Below are positions 27,481 through 35,290 of a stretch of 64,000 nucleotides of DNA, in pieces. The stretch spans positions 1,984,001 through 2,048,000 of the forward strand of contig CP053915.1 in assembly GCA_021496925.1 (NCBI GenBank). The letters are read 5' to 3'. A program made the translations under genes and the position numbers. Source of the DNA: Acidovorax sp. YS12 (GTDB lineage Bacteria; Pseudomonadota; Gammaproteobacteria; Burkholderiales; Burkholderiaceae_C). The notes beneath the pieces are model-generated. The model ran no database searches. It was not told the origin of the DNA and worked only from the letters and a program-made list of their open reading frames with translations. Every line of letters begins with the position of its first letter. Position 1 is the stretch's first letter.

Positions 27481-27956
27481 ACCACGCCCTCCAGACCGGC
27501 GCTGCCGCGCACGCCCCCCAGGACGCCGACGACACCCGCGGCACGCCCGAGCACCCCCTGCTGCGCGAATGGAAGCAGCTCACGCGCCAGGGCCTGGCGG
27601 CCAGCCGCGCGCACTGCGTGGCGCATGCGCTCACCTGGCACACGCGGGCGCTGGGCGTGGCGCGCCAGTTGCTGGCCCATGCGGAAGACGGCATCGCGGC
27701 CGACGACCGGCTCGCCGCCTACGTCGTCGCACACCTGAACCTGGCCGATTGCTACGCCGGCATGGACCAGCCCGCCAGCGCCGCCGAATGCCTGTGCCGC
27801 GCGCACCACAAGCTCATGGCGCTGCTGCACAGCGACACCGCGCCGCCATCCCTGCGCATGGCGGCCGCCCGGCAACTGCACCACACCCACGCGGCACTGC
27901 ACCTGCACCACGGCCCGCAGGGCGGCCCCGCGCCCGCCAGCCCGCTGCTGCACTGA
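27477..27956 (+). CDS. OrfX-like hypothetical protein of the sod operon
   Basis: A soluble, helical 159-residue protein without signal peptide. The core WKQLTRQGLAASRAHCVAHALTWHTRALGVARQLL..AYVVAHLNLADCYAGMDQPASAAECLCRAHHKLMALL looks like a TPR-like helix pair. It resembles the small protein encoded directly before the manganese SOD in the iron-regulated fagA-fumC-orfX-sodM operon of Pseudomonas aeruginosa. That comparison is from memory of gene order and general sequence style, so it is moderate evidence. Function unknown. It overlaps the DUF2325 gene by 4 bp and precedes sod by 32 bp. Confidence 0.75.
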   Translation: MNHALQTGAAAHAPQDADDTRGTPEHPLLREWKQLTRQGLAASRAHCVAHALTWHTRALGVARQLLAHAEDGIAADDRLAAYVVAHLNLADCYAGMDQPASAAECLCRAHHKLMALLHSDTAPPSLRMAAARQLHHTHAALHLHHGPQGGPAPASPLLH

Positions 27957-27988
27957 TTCCATTCCTCGCAACTCCCGGAGCCCCGCCC

Positions 27989-28615
27989 ATGCCCTACACG
28001 CTGCCCCCGATCGCCTACGCCTACGACGCGCTGGAACCCCACATCGACGCGCGGACGATGGAGATCCACCACACCAGGCACCACCAGGCCTACGTGAACA
28101 ACCTCAACGCGGCGCTCGAAGGCACACCCTACGCCGAGCTGCCGCTCGACGAGCTGGTCGCGCAGGTCGACACCCTGCCCGAGAAGCTGCGCGCGCCCGC
28201 GCGCAACAACGGCGGCGGGCACGCCAACCACAGCCTGTTCTGGCGCGTCATGTCGCCCCAGGGCGGCGGCGCGCCGGGCGGCGACCTGGCCCGCGCCATC
28301 GAGGCCGACCTGGGCGGCTTCGACGCCTTCAAGGCCGCATTCACCCAGGCGGCGCTCTCGCGCTTCGGCAGCGGCTGGGCCTGGCTCACAGTGAACCCGC
28401 AGGGCAAGCTGGCCGTGGAAAGCAGCGCCAACCAGGACAGCCCGCTGATGCGCGGCATCGCCTCGGGCCACACGCCCATCCTGGGGCTGGACGTGTGGGA
28501 ACACGCCTACTACCTGCAGTACCAGAACCGCCGCCCCGAATACATCGCGGCGTTCTATAACGTCATCGACTGGGCCGAGGTGGCCCGGCGCTACGCAGCC
28601 GCACAATCCCGCTAA
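27989..28615 (+). CDS. sodA: Superoxide dismutase, Mn type
   Basis: A 208-residue Fe/Mn superoxide dismutase that converts superoxide to oxygen and peroxide in the cytoplasm (no signal peptide). The four metal ligands are in place: His27 (MEIHHTRHHQAY), His81 (GGGHANHSLFW), Asp168 and His172 (GLDVWEHAYYLQYQNRR). The GGGHANHSLFW block is the manganese-type signature; Fe enzymes have AAQVWNHTFYW-like sequence. A Mn enzyme in a possibly Fur-controlled operon fits the switch from iron to manganese when iron is short. The last gene of the unit is a ZIP metal importer. Confidence 0.95.
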   Translation: MPYTLPPIAYAYDALEPHIDARTMEIHHTRHHQAYVNNLNAALEGTPYAELPLDELVAQVDTLPEKLRAPARNNGGGHANHSLFWRVMSPQGGGAPGGDLARAIEADLGGFDAFKAAFTQAALSRFGSGWAWLTVNPQGKLAVESSANQDSPLMRGIASGHTPILGLDVWEHAYYLQYQNRRPEYIAAFYNVIDWAEVARRYAAAQSR

Positions 28616-28626
28616 TACTGCAACCC

Positions 28627-29502
28627 ATGCGCCCGCTCCGCCCGCAGACCCTGGCCGGCTTGGCCCTGTGCGCCGCCGGCCTGCCCGCCCTGTGCGCCCT
28701 GGCCTGGCAGAGGCTGGACCAGCCCGCGCTGCAAGGCGCGCTGCTCGGCGGCCTCGTCGCCGCGCTGGCCACCGCGCTGGGCACGCTGCCCGTGCTGCTC
28801 GCGCAGCGGCCCTCGGAGCGCGTGCAGGACACGCTGTTCGGCTTCGGCGCAGGCGTGATGCTGGCCGCCAGCGCGTTCTCGCTCATCCTGCCGGGACTCG
28901 ATGCAGCGCGCAGCGCCGCTCTGTTCGGCGGCAGCAACTGGGCCGCGGGCGGCGTGGTGGGCTGCGCCATCCTCATGGGCGCGCTGGTGCTGCTGGCCAT
29001 GGACCACCTGCTGCCGCACGAGCATTTCATCAAAGGACGCGAGGGCGCCGAGGCCAAGCAGCTGCGCCGCACCTGGCTGTTCGTCTTCGCCATCACGCTG
29101 CACAACCTGCCCGAGGGGCTGGCCATCGGCGTCGGCTACGCGGGCAACGAAGGCATGCGCGCGCATGCGCTGGCGATCGGCATCGCCATCCAGGACGTGC
29201 CCGAGGGCTTCGTCGTCGCCGCGGCGCTGGTCGCGGCGGGCTACACGCGCGGCCTGGCCATCGCGCTCGGCATCGCCTCGGGCCTGGTCGAGCCGCTGGG
29301 CGCGGTGGCCGGCGCCGCCGCCGTCGGCCATTCGGCGCTGCTGCTGCCCTGGGGGCTGGGCTTCGCCGCCGGGGCCATGCTGTTCGTCATCAGCCACGAG
29401 ATCATTCCCGAATCGCATCGCAAGGGCCACGAATCGTTCGCCACGGCGGGGCTGATGGTGGGGTTCGTGCTCATGATGGTGCTGGACACGGCCCTGGCAT
29501 GA
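28627..29502 (+). CDS. ZIP-family metal transporter
   Basis: A 291-residue inner-membrane protein with about eight hydrophobic segments. The two metal-site helices carry the ZIP signatures HNLPEGLAIGVGYAGNEG and QDVPEGFVVAAALVAAGY, as in the GufA/ZupT-like branch. A third block, ISHEIIPESH, is typical too. ZIP proteins import Zn, Mn or Fe. Directly behind an Mn-type SOD, manganese or iron uptake is the likely role, as for the ZIP gene next to sodM in Pseudomonas. It starts 11 bp after sodA. Confidence 0.92.
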   Translation: MRPLRPQTLAGLALCAAGLPALCALAWQRLDQPALQGALLGGLVAALATALGTLPVLLAQRPSERVQDTLFGFGAGVMLAASAFSLILPGLDAARSAALFGGSNWAAGGVVGCAILMGALVLLAMDHLLPHEHFIKGREGAEAKQLRRTWLFVFAITLHNLPEGLAIGVGYAGNEGMRAHALAIGIAIQDVPEGFVVAAALVAAGYTRGLAIALGIASGLVEPLGAVAGAAAVGHSALLLPWGLGFAAGAMLFVISHEIIPESHRKGHESFATAGLMVGFVLMMVLDTALA

Positions 29503-29531
29503 GGCGCCATGCGCCTTATTTGACAAGGCAT

Positions 29532-29547
29532 ATGTAGCCAACTACAT
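29532..29547. promoter_or_regulatory. MarR-type operator before marR
   Basis: Inverted repeat ATGTAG-CCAA-CTACAT ending 7 bp before the marR start codon. The same arms recur at 30794-30809 before the exporter gene (ATGTAGTTAACTACAT). The shared palindrome suggests autoregulation and control of the exporter by one MarR protein. Confidence 0.75.
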
Positions 29548-29554
29548 TTCAGCC

Positions 29555-30055
29555 ATGTTTGAACTACAAGACCTGCCCAGCTACGACACCCTGGCCGCCT
29601 TCGGCGCCGCCTATGGCAACCCCGACGTGGGCGGCCTGCACGCCTGGCTGGCCTGGGCATCGGCCACGGGCGAGATGCTGTCGGCCTTCGACGCCAACCT
29701 GGCGAAGAACGGCGGCCTGTCGCAGTCGCAGTTCTTCGTGCTGCTGCTGCTCAAGCGCAACCCCGCCGGCCTGAGCGTGGGCGCGCTGGCGCAGGGCGTG
29801 GCCGTTACCTCGCAGACCATGACGCGCACCCTCGACCGCATGGAAGGCGCGGGCCTGTGCCAGCGCGAGGCCGACCCGCAGGACCGCCGCGCGTGGCTGA
29901 TCCACCTGACGCCCGCGGGCGACGCGCTGCTGGCCCAGGCGCTGCCCGCGCACTACGCCTGGGTGGCGAACCTGATGCAGCACTTCAGCGCCGAGGAACG
30001 CGCGCTGCTGCAGCGCCTCACGGGCAAGCTGCGCGAAGCCGGCCTGTCCCGCTAA
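29555..30055 (+). CDS. MarR-family transcriptional regulator
   Basis: A 166-residue winged-helix regulator: helical start (HAWLAWASATGEMLSAFDANL), then LSQSQFFVLLLLKRN, the recognition region LSVGALAQGVAVTSQTMTRTLDRMEGAGLCQREADPQDRRAWLIHLTPAG, and C-terminal dimerisation helices. The DPQDRRAWLIHLT wing is typical of MarR/MprA proteins, which release DNA on binding small phenolic or lipophilic compounds. An operator palindrome lies just upstream, and an identical one precedes the MFS gene 1.25 kb downstream. The first in-frame Met is used; the leader would be very short. Confidence 0.92.
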   Translation: MFELQDLPSYDTLAAFGAAYGNPDVGGLHAWLAWASATGEMLSAFDANLAKNGGLSQSQFFVLLLLKRNPAGLSVGALAQGVAVTSQTMTRTLDRMEGAGLCQREADPQDRRAWLIHLTPAGDALLAQALPAHYAWVANLMQHFSAEERALLQRLTGKLREAGLSR

Positions 30056-30072
30056 CTCCATCACCGCGACGC

Positions 30073-30720
30073 ATGAATCTCCATTCCCTGCCCCGCCGCC
30101 GCCTGTTGGCCCTGCTGCCCGGCACCGCCCTGCTCGCCGCCTGCGGCAAGCGCGCGCCCAAGGCACGGCCCATCGCCACGGGCAGCACCGTGCTGGCCCT
30201 CGGCGATTCGCTGACCTCGGGCGTCGGCGCCGATGCCGCCACCGCCTATCCCGCCGAGCTGCAGGCGCTGACGGGCTGGCAGGTGGTGAACGGCGGCGTC
30301 TCCGGCGACACCACGGCCCAGGCGCTGGCGCGGCTGCCCGCGCTGCTGGAGGAGCACCGGCCCCAACTCGTCATCGTGGGCATCGGCGGCAACGACTTCC
30401 TGCGCCAGATGAGCGCCGCCGCCGCCAAAGACAACATCCGCGCGATCTGCCGCGCCGCCACCGCTGCAGGCGCGCAGGTGATGCTGGTGGCCGTGCCGCA
30501 GTTCTCTTTGCTGGCGGCCAGCACCGGGCGGCTCACCGACCACCCGCTCTATGCGGAGTTGGCCGGCGAACTCCAACTGCCGCTGTACGAGGACGGCTGG
30601 GCCGAGGTGCTGGGCAACGCCAGCCTGCGCTCCGACCAGGTGCATGCCAACGCCCAGGGCTACCGCCAGTTCGCCGAAGGGCTGGCCAAGCGGCTGCGCC
30701 AGGCGGGATTGCTGGCGTAA
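30073..30720 (+). CDS. SGNH/GDSL-family esterase, lipoprotein (TesA-like)
   Basis: A 215-residue hydrolase of the TesA/arylesterase group. An N-terminal signal with lipobox LLAACGK predicts a lipid-anchored periplasmic enzyme. Block I GDSLTSGVGA has the nucleophilic Ser, block II is NGGVSGDTT, block III GGNDF, and the catalytic Asp/His pair is in SDQVHANAQGY. It sits between marR and the exporter, 17 bp after marR, so it is probably co-transcribed with the regulator. The likely substrate is an acyl ester or lysolipid. Confidence 0.92.
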   Translation: MNLHSLPRRRLLALLPGTALLAACGKRAPKARPIATGSTVLALGDSLTSGVGADAATAYPAELQALTGWQVVNGGVSGDTTAQALARLPALLEEHRPQLVIVGIGGNDFLRQMSAAAAKDNIRAICRAATAAGAQVMLVAVPQFSLLAASTGRLTDHPLYAELAGELQLPLYEDGWAEVLGNASLRSDQVHANAQGYRQFAEGLAKRLRQAGLLA

Positions 30721-30730
30721 CTCCTGAAAC

Positions 30731-30780
30731 CATAGCTGCCAGCGCTTGATGGGTAAGCGCTACAGGCCATTTTCATCTAT
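30731..30780. repeat. AGCGCTT-type intergenic palindrome
   Basis: CATAGCTGCC, AGCGCTT (30741-30747), GATGGGT loop, AAGCGCT (30755-30761), then ACAGGCCATTTTCATCTATTTTTT. The stem plus T-rich tail looks like an intrinsic terminator for the esterase gene. Confidence 0.8.
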
Positions 30781-30793
30781 TTTTTATCCATTT

Positions 30794-30809
30794 ATGTAGT
30801 TAACTACAT
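30794..30809. promoter_or_regulatory. MarR-type operator overlapping the exporter start
   Basis: ATGTAGTTAACTACAT is a perfect 16-bp palindrome with the same arms as the element before marR. Its last bases include the ATG at 30808, which argues that the real start of the exporter is the second ATG at 30817. Confidence 0.75.
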
Positions 30810-30816
30810 GAAAGCA

Positions 30817-32016
30817 ATGAACACATCTACGGACTCCCACATTCCTTCCACACCGCTGCGCGCCCTGCTGGCCCTGTGCGCGCTGGCCGTGGTGTCGCAG
30901 TTGTATTGGCCGCTGCCCGTGCTGCCGCAGGTGGCGCGCGCCCACGGCCTCGCGCCCGGCGCGGCCGGGATGGTGGTGAGCGTCTTCGGCATGGCCTATG
31001 CCGCGGGCTTTCTGCTGTTCGGCCCGCTGTCCGACCGGCTCGGCCGCCGCGCCGTCATGGCCTGGGGGCTGGCCGCGCTGGCGCCCCTGACCGCCGCGCT
31101 GGCCTGGGCGCCGTCCAGCGCGCTGCTGCTGGCCGGGCGGGCGCTGCAGGGGCTGGCCGCCGCCGCGTTCGCGCCCGCCGCCATCGCCTACCTGTCCGAA
31201 CGCGGCACGCCGCGCCAGCGCACCTGGGGCGTGGCGTGGATCAGCACGGCCTTCCTGTCCGCCGGGCTGCTGGGACAGATGTACGGCGGCGCCGTGGCGG
31301 GCCGCTGGGGCCTGGGCGCGGCCATGCTGCCACTGGCCGCCGTATACGTCATCACCGCCTGCGCGCTGCTGCGCTCGCCCGCCGATGCGCGCGCCGCCGC
31401 CAGCGCACTGCCGTCCCTGCGCGCGTCCATGCAAGCCATGGGCACGCTGCTGGCCGACGCGCGCCTGCGCCGCGCCTATGGCCCGGCGCTGCTGCTCCTG
31501 CTCTGCTTCGTGGCCTTCTACCTGCTGCTGGACATGCACGCCGGCGCCGCCCTGCGCGCGCAGGGCATCACGCCGCTGGCGGCACGCGCCGTGGCCCTGC
31601 CCGCCTTCCTGGCGCCGCTGGCCGTGGCTGCCGCCATGGCGCGCATCGGTGCGGCGCGTTGGGTCACGCTGGGCCTGGGCACGGCCGCCGCCGGGCTGCT
31701 GCTGGCCGCCTGGGCGGGCACCGCCCATCTGCCGGGGCTGCTGGCCGCCAGCGTGGTGTTTGTGCTGGGCGTGGGCACCAGCGTGCCCAGCCTCATCGCC
31801 CGCGTGGCGGGCCTGGCTGCCGCGCCGGTGCGCGGCCTGGCCGTGGCGCTCTACACCTTCGTGCTGTTCGTGGGCGCCAGCCTCGGCCCCTGGCTGGCGC
31901 AGGCCACGGCGCACTGGCCGCAGGCAGCGGCGCTGGGCCTGCTGGCCGCGCTGCTGGGCGCGGCGGCGCTGTACGCGGCCACACCTGTTTCATCAACCCC
32001 TGGAGACCATCCATGA
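30817..32016 (+). CDS. MFS exporter
   Basis: A major facilitator protein of 399 residues (402 from ATG 30808) with twelve predicted hydrophobic segments. After TM2 comes GPLSDRLGRRAVMAWGL, the conserved loop 2-3 motif of drug:H+ antiporters. The general layout (LYWPLPVLPQVARAHGLAPGAAGMVVSVFGMAYAAGFLLFG) resembles YnfM/Bcr-type exporters. The operator shared with marR predicts induction by the exported compound. The 3' end overlaps the next gene by 4 bp. Confidence 0.9.
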   Translation: MNTSTDSHIPSTPLRALLALCALAVVSQLYWPLPVLPQVARAHGLAPGAAGMVVSVFGMAYAAGFLLFGPLSDRLGRRAVMAWGLAALAPLTAALAWAPSSALLLAGRALQGLAAAAFAPAAIAYLSERGTPRQRTWGVAWISTAFLSAGLLGQMYGGAVAGRWGLGAAMLPLAAVYVITACALLRSPADARAAASALPSLRASMQAMGTLLADARLRRAYGPALLLLLCFVAFYLLLDMHAGAALRAQGITPLAARAVALPAFLAPLAVAAAMARIGAARWVTLGLGTAAAGLLLAAWAGTAHLPGLLAASVVFVLGVGTSVPSLIARVAGLAAAPVRGLAVALYTFVLFVGASLGPWLAQATAHWPQAAALGLLAALLGAAALYAATPVSSTPGDHP

Positions 32017-32639
32017 AAGCCCTTCACTCCATCGCCGCCGCACTGGCCTTCGCCACGGCATCGTTCTCATCCACCGCCCAGGAGTCCCTTCCCATGCCCC
32101 GTTCCCTCATCCCCGCCAGCCACCACGCCGTCTCCCACCGCGTCGTGCAGGTGGACGGCACGCCCGCCATCCTCACCCGCCACGAGCGCCGCGACGGCCG
32201 CAATGCCGGGCTGGAGGGCGAGCACTTCAGCACCGTGACGGCGGCGGACGGCGTGCTCAAGGGCTTCGCCCACATCTCGCTCGACCTGGCAGGAAAGCCC
32301 CTGCCCTCGCGCGAGCGCACCGAGGCCATCGCGCGTGCCTTCCTGCAAACCCACGCGAGCGATCTGCTGCTGCGCATGGAGATTCATTGGATCGAGCCGC
32401 ATGATGAACCCATCCGCGTGCAGCGCGAGGGCCGCACCGAGACCGTGACGCTGACCGGCATGAAGATGAAGGCGCGCAACCTGGCCGACGGGCGCTGGTT
32501 CTGGGTCATCGTCTGCAGCGACGAACAACCCATGGTGTTCGAGCGCGACATCGTCTGGATCACCTTCCCCGGCCACCGCAAGACGGAGAAGTGGCTGCAC
32601 GATGGCTGGCTCAGGGCCCAGGAGCGCCGCGCGGCCTGA
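32013..32639 (+). CDS. Secreted hypothetical protein
   Basis: A 208-residue protein whose start overlaps the MFS stop (ATGA). It has a signal peptide (residues 1-23, AAALAFATASFSSTAQE) and a soluble domain with alternating strands (SHRVVQVDGTPAILTRHERRDGRNAGLEGEHFSTVT, then ETVTLTGMKMKARNLADGRWFWVIVCSDEQPMVFERDIVWITFPG). I do not recognise a named family. The tight coupling to the exporter suggests a periplasmic partner or a stress-response role, which is inference only. Confidence 0.8.
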   Translation: MKALHSIAAALAFATASFSSTAQESLPMPRSLIPASHHAVSHRVVQVDGTPAILTRHERRDGRNAGLEGEHFSTVTAADGVLKGFAHISLDLAGKPLPSRERTEAIARAFLQTHASDLLLRMEIHWIEPHDEPIRVQREGRTETVTLTGMKMKARNLADGRWFWVIVCSDEQPMVFERDIVWITFPGHRKTEKWLHDGWLRAQERRAA

Positions 32640-32664
32640 GCCCGGCTATCGCATCACCGCCAGC

Positions 32665-33145
32665 TCAGCCGCGCCGTGCCGCCTCGATGGCCGCGATGTC
32701 GATCTTGCCCATCTCCATCATGGCCGCGAAAGCGCGCTGCGCCGCCGCCGGGTCGGGATCGGCGATCGCGTCGGTCAGCGCGCGCGGCGTGATCTGCCAA
32801 GACACGCCCCATCGATCCTTGCTACCTGCCGCACGCGCTTTCCTGCCCACCGTTGCCGACGATCGCGTTCCACAGGCGGTCCGTCTCGGCCTGGTCGTCT
32901 GTCGCCACCTGGAACGAGAACGCTTCGCTGTGCCGGAACGCCGCGCCGCCGTTCAGGCCGAGGCACGGGATGCCCATGACCGTGAACTCCACGGTCAGCA
33001 CCTCGCCCTGCTTTCCCGCCGGGTAGTCGCCCGGCGCCTTGTGCACGGCCTGCACCGCGCTGTCGGGAAAGGTCTGCGCATAGAACCGCGCGGCGTCCAG
33101 GGCGGTGCCGTCGTACCAGAGGCAGATGGTGTTCTTGGGGGCCAT
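32665..33145 (-). pseudogene. VOC/PhnB-like protein with a frameshift
   Basis: The first part (ATG 33145, AGGAG upstream) encodes NTICLWYDGTALDAARFYAQTFPDS through DRLWNAIVGNGGQESACG, the PhnB/3-demethylubiquinone-methyltransferase-like VOC fold. It then stops at a TAG. The rest of the family sequence, KDRWGVSWQITPRALTDAIADP..MMEMGKIDIAAIEAA, continues in another frame to 32665. One extra A near 32824 (TAGC where TGC is expected) explains the shift, together with a Trp-to-Arg change. Either a real inactivating mutation or a sequencing error. Confidence 0.85.
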
Positions 33146-33216
33146 GGCCACGCTCCTGTCCGGGGTCGAAAGTTGGAAGACTGCACGACTTCCCTGGCCA
33201 CGCTCCCCACGGGGTC

Positions 33217-34182
33217 TTATCCCGCCTGCCGCTGCACCTCCACCGTGACGTGCGACAGCTCGTGGATGTGCACCAGCAGCGCCTTGTAGTAGGCAGGCTC
33301 CTGCGGCTCCCGCGCCATCAGCGCGACGATGGCCGCGAAATGGCCGGGGCCCACCTGCCAGACGTGCAGGTCCGTGATGCGGCTGCTCGTGGGCGCCATC
33401 GCCTCGTGGATCTCCTGGCGCACCGCCTGGCCCTCGGCCGCGGCGTCCAGCAGCACGCTGCCGCTGTCCCGCAGCAGCCCCCAGGACCAGCGCACGATCA
33501 CCAGCGCGCCGACCACGCCCATGGCCGGGTCGGCCCAGAGCCAGCCGCGGCTGCGGCCCAGCAGCAGCGCGGCGATGGCCAGCACGGAGGTCAAGGCGTC
33601 GGCCAGCACGTGCAGGTAGGCGGCGCGCAGGTTGTTGTCGCGGGCTTCGCCGTGCGCGTGGTGGTGGACGTGATCGTGGTCATGGTGGTGGTGCCCATGG
33701 CCGTGGTGCGCGTGGTCGTCCTTCAGCAGCCACGCACAGGCCAGGTTGACGGCCAGCCCCACTACGGCCACCGCGATCGCCTGGTCGAAGTCGATGCGGA
33801 TCGGCCGCGCCAGGCGCGCCAGGCTTTCCCAGCCGATCAGCAGCGCGACCAGGGCCAGCACCACTGCGCTGGCAAAGCCCGCCAGATCGCCCAGCTTGCC
33901 CGTGCCGAAGGTGAAGCGCGGATCGTCGGCATGCCGCCGCGCGAAGCGGTAGGCCAGCGCCGCGATCAGCATCGCGCCCGCGTGGGTGGACATGTGCCAG
34001 CCGTCGGCGACCAGCGCCATCGAGCCATAGATGGTGCCGGCGGCGATCTCGGCCAGCATCATGCCGGCCGTGAGCGCGATGACCAGCCACACCCTGCGCT
34101 CGTTGCGCCGGTGGTCGCGGCCCAGGAAGCAATGGCCGTGCTCGGGAGCAAAGGGGCTGTGCGTGTCCATGGGCCGGCTCAT
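33217..34182 (-). CDS. dmeF: Cation efflux protein, CDF family (DmeF-like Ni/Co exporter)
   Basis: A 321-residue cation diffusion facilitator with six TM segments. The transport site is visible as Asp60/His63 in VADGWHMSTHAG and His191/Asp195 in HVLADALTSV. The TM4-TM5 loop (residues 157-178) is extremely His-rich. The C-terminal cytoplasmic domain has ITDLHVWQVGPGHFAAIVALM and ends TVEVQRQ. DmeF proteins export cobalt and nickel. The start overlaps the stop of an RcnR/DmeR-type sensor gene by 4 bp, which supports this metal range over zinc. Confidence 0.92.
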   Translation of the reverse strand: MSRPMDTHSPFAPEHGHCFLGRDHRRNERRVWLVIALTAGMMLAEIAAGTIYGSMALVADGWHMSTHAGAMLIAALAYRFARRHADDPRFTFGTGKLGDLAGFASAVVLALVALLIGWESLARLARPIRIDFDQAIAVAVVGLAVNLACAWLLKDDHAHHGHGHHHHDHDHVHHHAHGEARDNNLRAAYLHVLADALTSVLAIAALLLGRSRGWLWADPAMGVVGALVIVRWSWGLLRDSGSVLLDAAAEGQAVRQEIHEAMAPTSSRITDLHVWQVGPGHFAAIVALMAREPQEPAYYKALLVHIHELSHVTVEVQRQAG

Positions 34183-34451
34183 TTCATGTAGGTGCGGATG
34201 ACCTCGATCATTTCCTCGCCGCCCTGGCGCCGCGCCTCGTCGGTCGATGCCGCCAGGACGTGCTCGCGCAGGTGGTCTTCCATCACCTCCGCCGTCAGCC
34301 CACCGACCGCGCCGCGCACGGAGGCGATCTGGCGCAGCACCTCGGCACAGGCCGCGTCCGTCTCCAGGGCACGCTCTATGCCTTCGATCTGGCCCTTGAT
34401 GCGGCGCACGCGGGCGATCAGCTTGGTCTTTTCACGGGAGGTGTGGGACAT
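34179..34451 (-). CDS. dmeR: Metal-sensing repressor, RcnR/DmeR type (CsoR/RcnR family)
   Basis: A 90-residue all-helical repressor. The Ni/Co ligand set of RcnR is complete: His3 (MSHTS), Cys35 (DAACAEV), His60 and His64 (EDHLREHV). Copper CsoR would show C-H-C, and FrmR uses other residues, so nickel/cobalt sensing is the best reading. It is first in the dmeRF unit. The intergenic region has a G-tract palindrome of the expected operator type. Metal binding should release repression of the efflux gene. Confidence 0.93.
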   Translation of the reverse strand: MSHTSREKTKLIARVRRIKGQIEGIERALETDAACAEVLRQIASVRGAVGGLTAEVMEDHLREHVLAASTDEARRQGGEEMIEVIRTYMK

Positions 34452-34466
34452 GGCAAGGCACTGAAA

Positions 34467-34487
34467 ATATAGTCTAGGGGGCTATAT
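34467..34487. promoter_or_regulatory. Operator-like G-tract palindrome before dmeR
   Basis: ATATAG (34467-34472) and CTATAT (34482-34487) flank TCTAGGGGG. A five-G tract between A/T-rich inverted arms is typical of RcnR/CsoR operators. It lies 16 bp before the dmeR start and would overlap its promoter. Confidence 0.7.
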
Positions 34488-34584
34488 TACATGACCCATG
34501 CCCCATGGAAAAAGCGCGCCATGCGGACCAAGGCCGGGCAGCGGGTGCATTACCCTTGCATCCCTCGCATCGCCTGACACCCTC

Positions 34585-35208
34585 ATGGACTACCTTCCCC
34601 AGCTCCTGACCCTCTCCGGCATCGTCCTGCTCGCCTGCGCCAGCCCGGGGCCGGACTTCGTGGCCGTCACCTCGCAGGCCCTGGGCGGGCGCCGCTCGGG
34701 CGTCTTCACCGGCCTGGGCATCACCTGCGCCGTGGCCGTGTGGGCCAGCCTGGCGGTGTTTGGCTTCGGGCTGCTGGTGCAGCAGTTCTTCTGGCTCTAC
34801 GAGGGCATCCGCCTGGCCGGGGCCGCCTACCTGGTCTACCTGGGCGCGCGCATGCTGATGGCCGCGCTGCGTGGCGGCGCGGGCGCGCAGGACGTCGCGC
34901 AGGCGCCCCGCCTCGGCGATGCGCAGGCGTGGCGGCGGGGCTTCCTGGTGGGCATCACCAACCCCAAGACCGCCACGTTCTTCGCCACCCTGTTCGTCAC
35001 CCTGCTGCCGGTGGGCGCGCCCGCGTGGGTGTACGCGGCGGTGGTCGCGGTGGTGGTGTGCGTCACCGGCACGTGGCTGTGCCTGCTGGCGGCGTTCTTC
35101 TCGGTGGGCGCGGTGCGCCGCGCCTATGCGCGCATCCGCCGCCCTGCCGATGCGCTGATGGGCGCGGCACTCGTGGGGCTGGGGGCGCGCCTGGCGGCAA
35201 GCCGATAA
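34585..35208 (+). CDS. LysE/RhtB-family exporter
   Basis: A 207-residue inner-membrane exporter of the RhtB branch: LLACASPGPDFVAVTSQALGGRRSGVFTGLGI at the N-terminus, a TM3-TM4 loop ending in RRGFLVGITNPKTATFFATLFVTLLP, and six hydrophobic segments. The ATG at 34585 begins the first membrane segment; the longer upstream frame is not hydrophobic. It is divergent from dmeR but has no visible link to metal export. The substrate (amino acid or derivative) is unknown. Confidence 0.9.
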   Translation: MDYLPQLLTLSGIVLLACASPGPDFVAVTSQALGGRRSGVFTGLGITCAVAVWASLAVFGFGLLVQQFFWLYEGIRLAGAAYLVYLGARMLMAALRGGAGAQDVAQAPRLGDAQAWRRGFLVGITNPKTATFFATLFVTLLPVGAPAWVYAAVVAVVVCVTGTWLCLLAAFFSVGAVRRAYARIRRPADALMGAALVGLGARLAASR

Positions 35209-35223
35209 GGCTGCTTCTTTTTT

Positions 35224-35258
35224 AATAGCTGCCAGCGCTTGCCCCATAAGCGCCGCGG
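35224..35258. repeat. AGCGCTT-type intergenic palindrome
   Basis: AATAGCTGCC, AGCGCTT (35234-35240), GCCCCAT loop, AAGCGC (35248-35253). It lies between the LysE-type gene and the ABM gene, directly behind a T-rich TTCTTTTTTAA stretch. Confidence 0.75.
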
Positions 35259-35290
35259 CCCGAAAACATTTCAGATCCTCAGGGACTTTG

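Noticed and set aside
32821..32851. In-frame stop in the VOC gene as recoding or selenocysteine site
   Set aside because: The stop is TAG, not TGA, and the family continues in a different frame, so a frameshift explains it.
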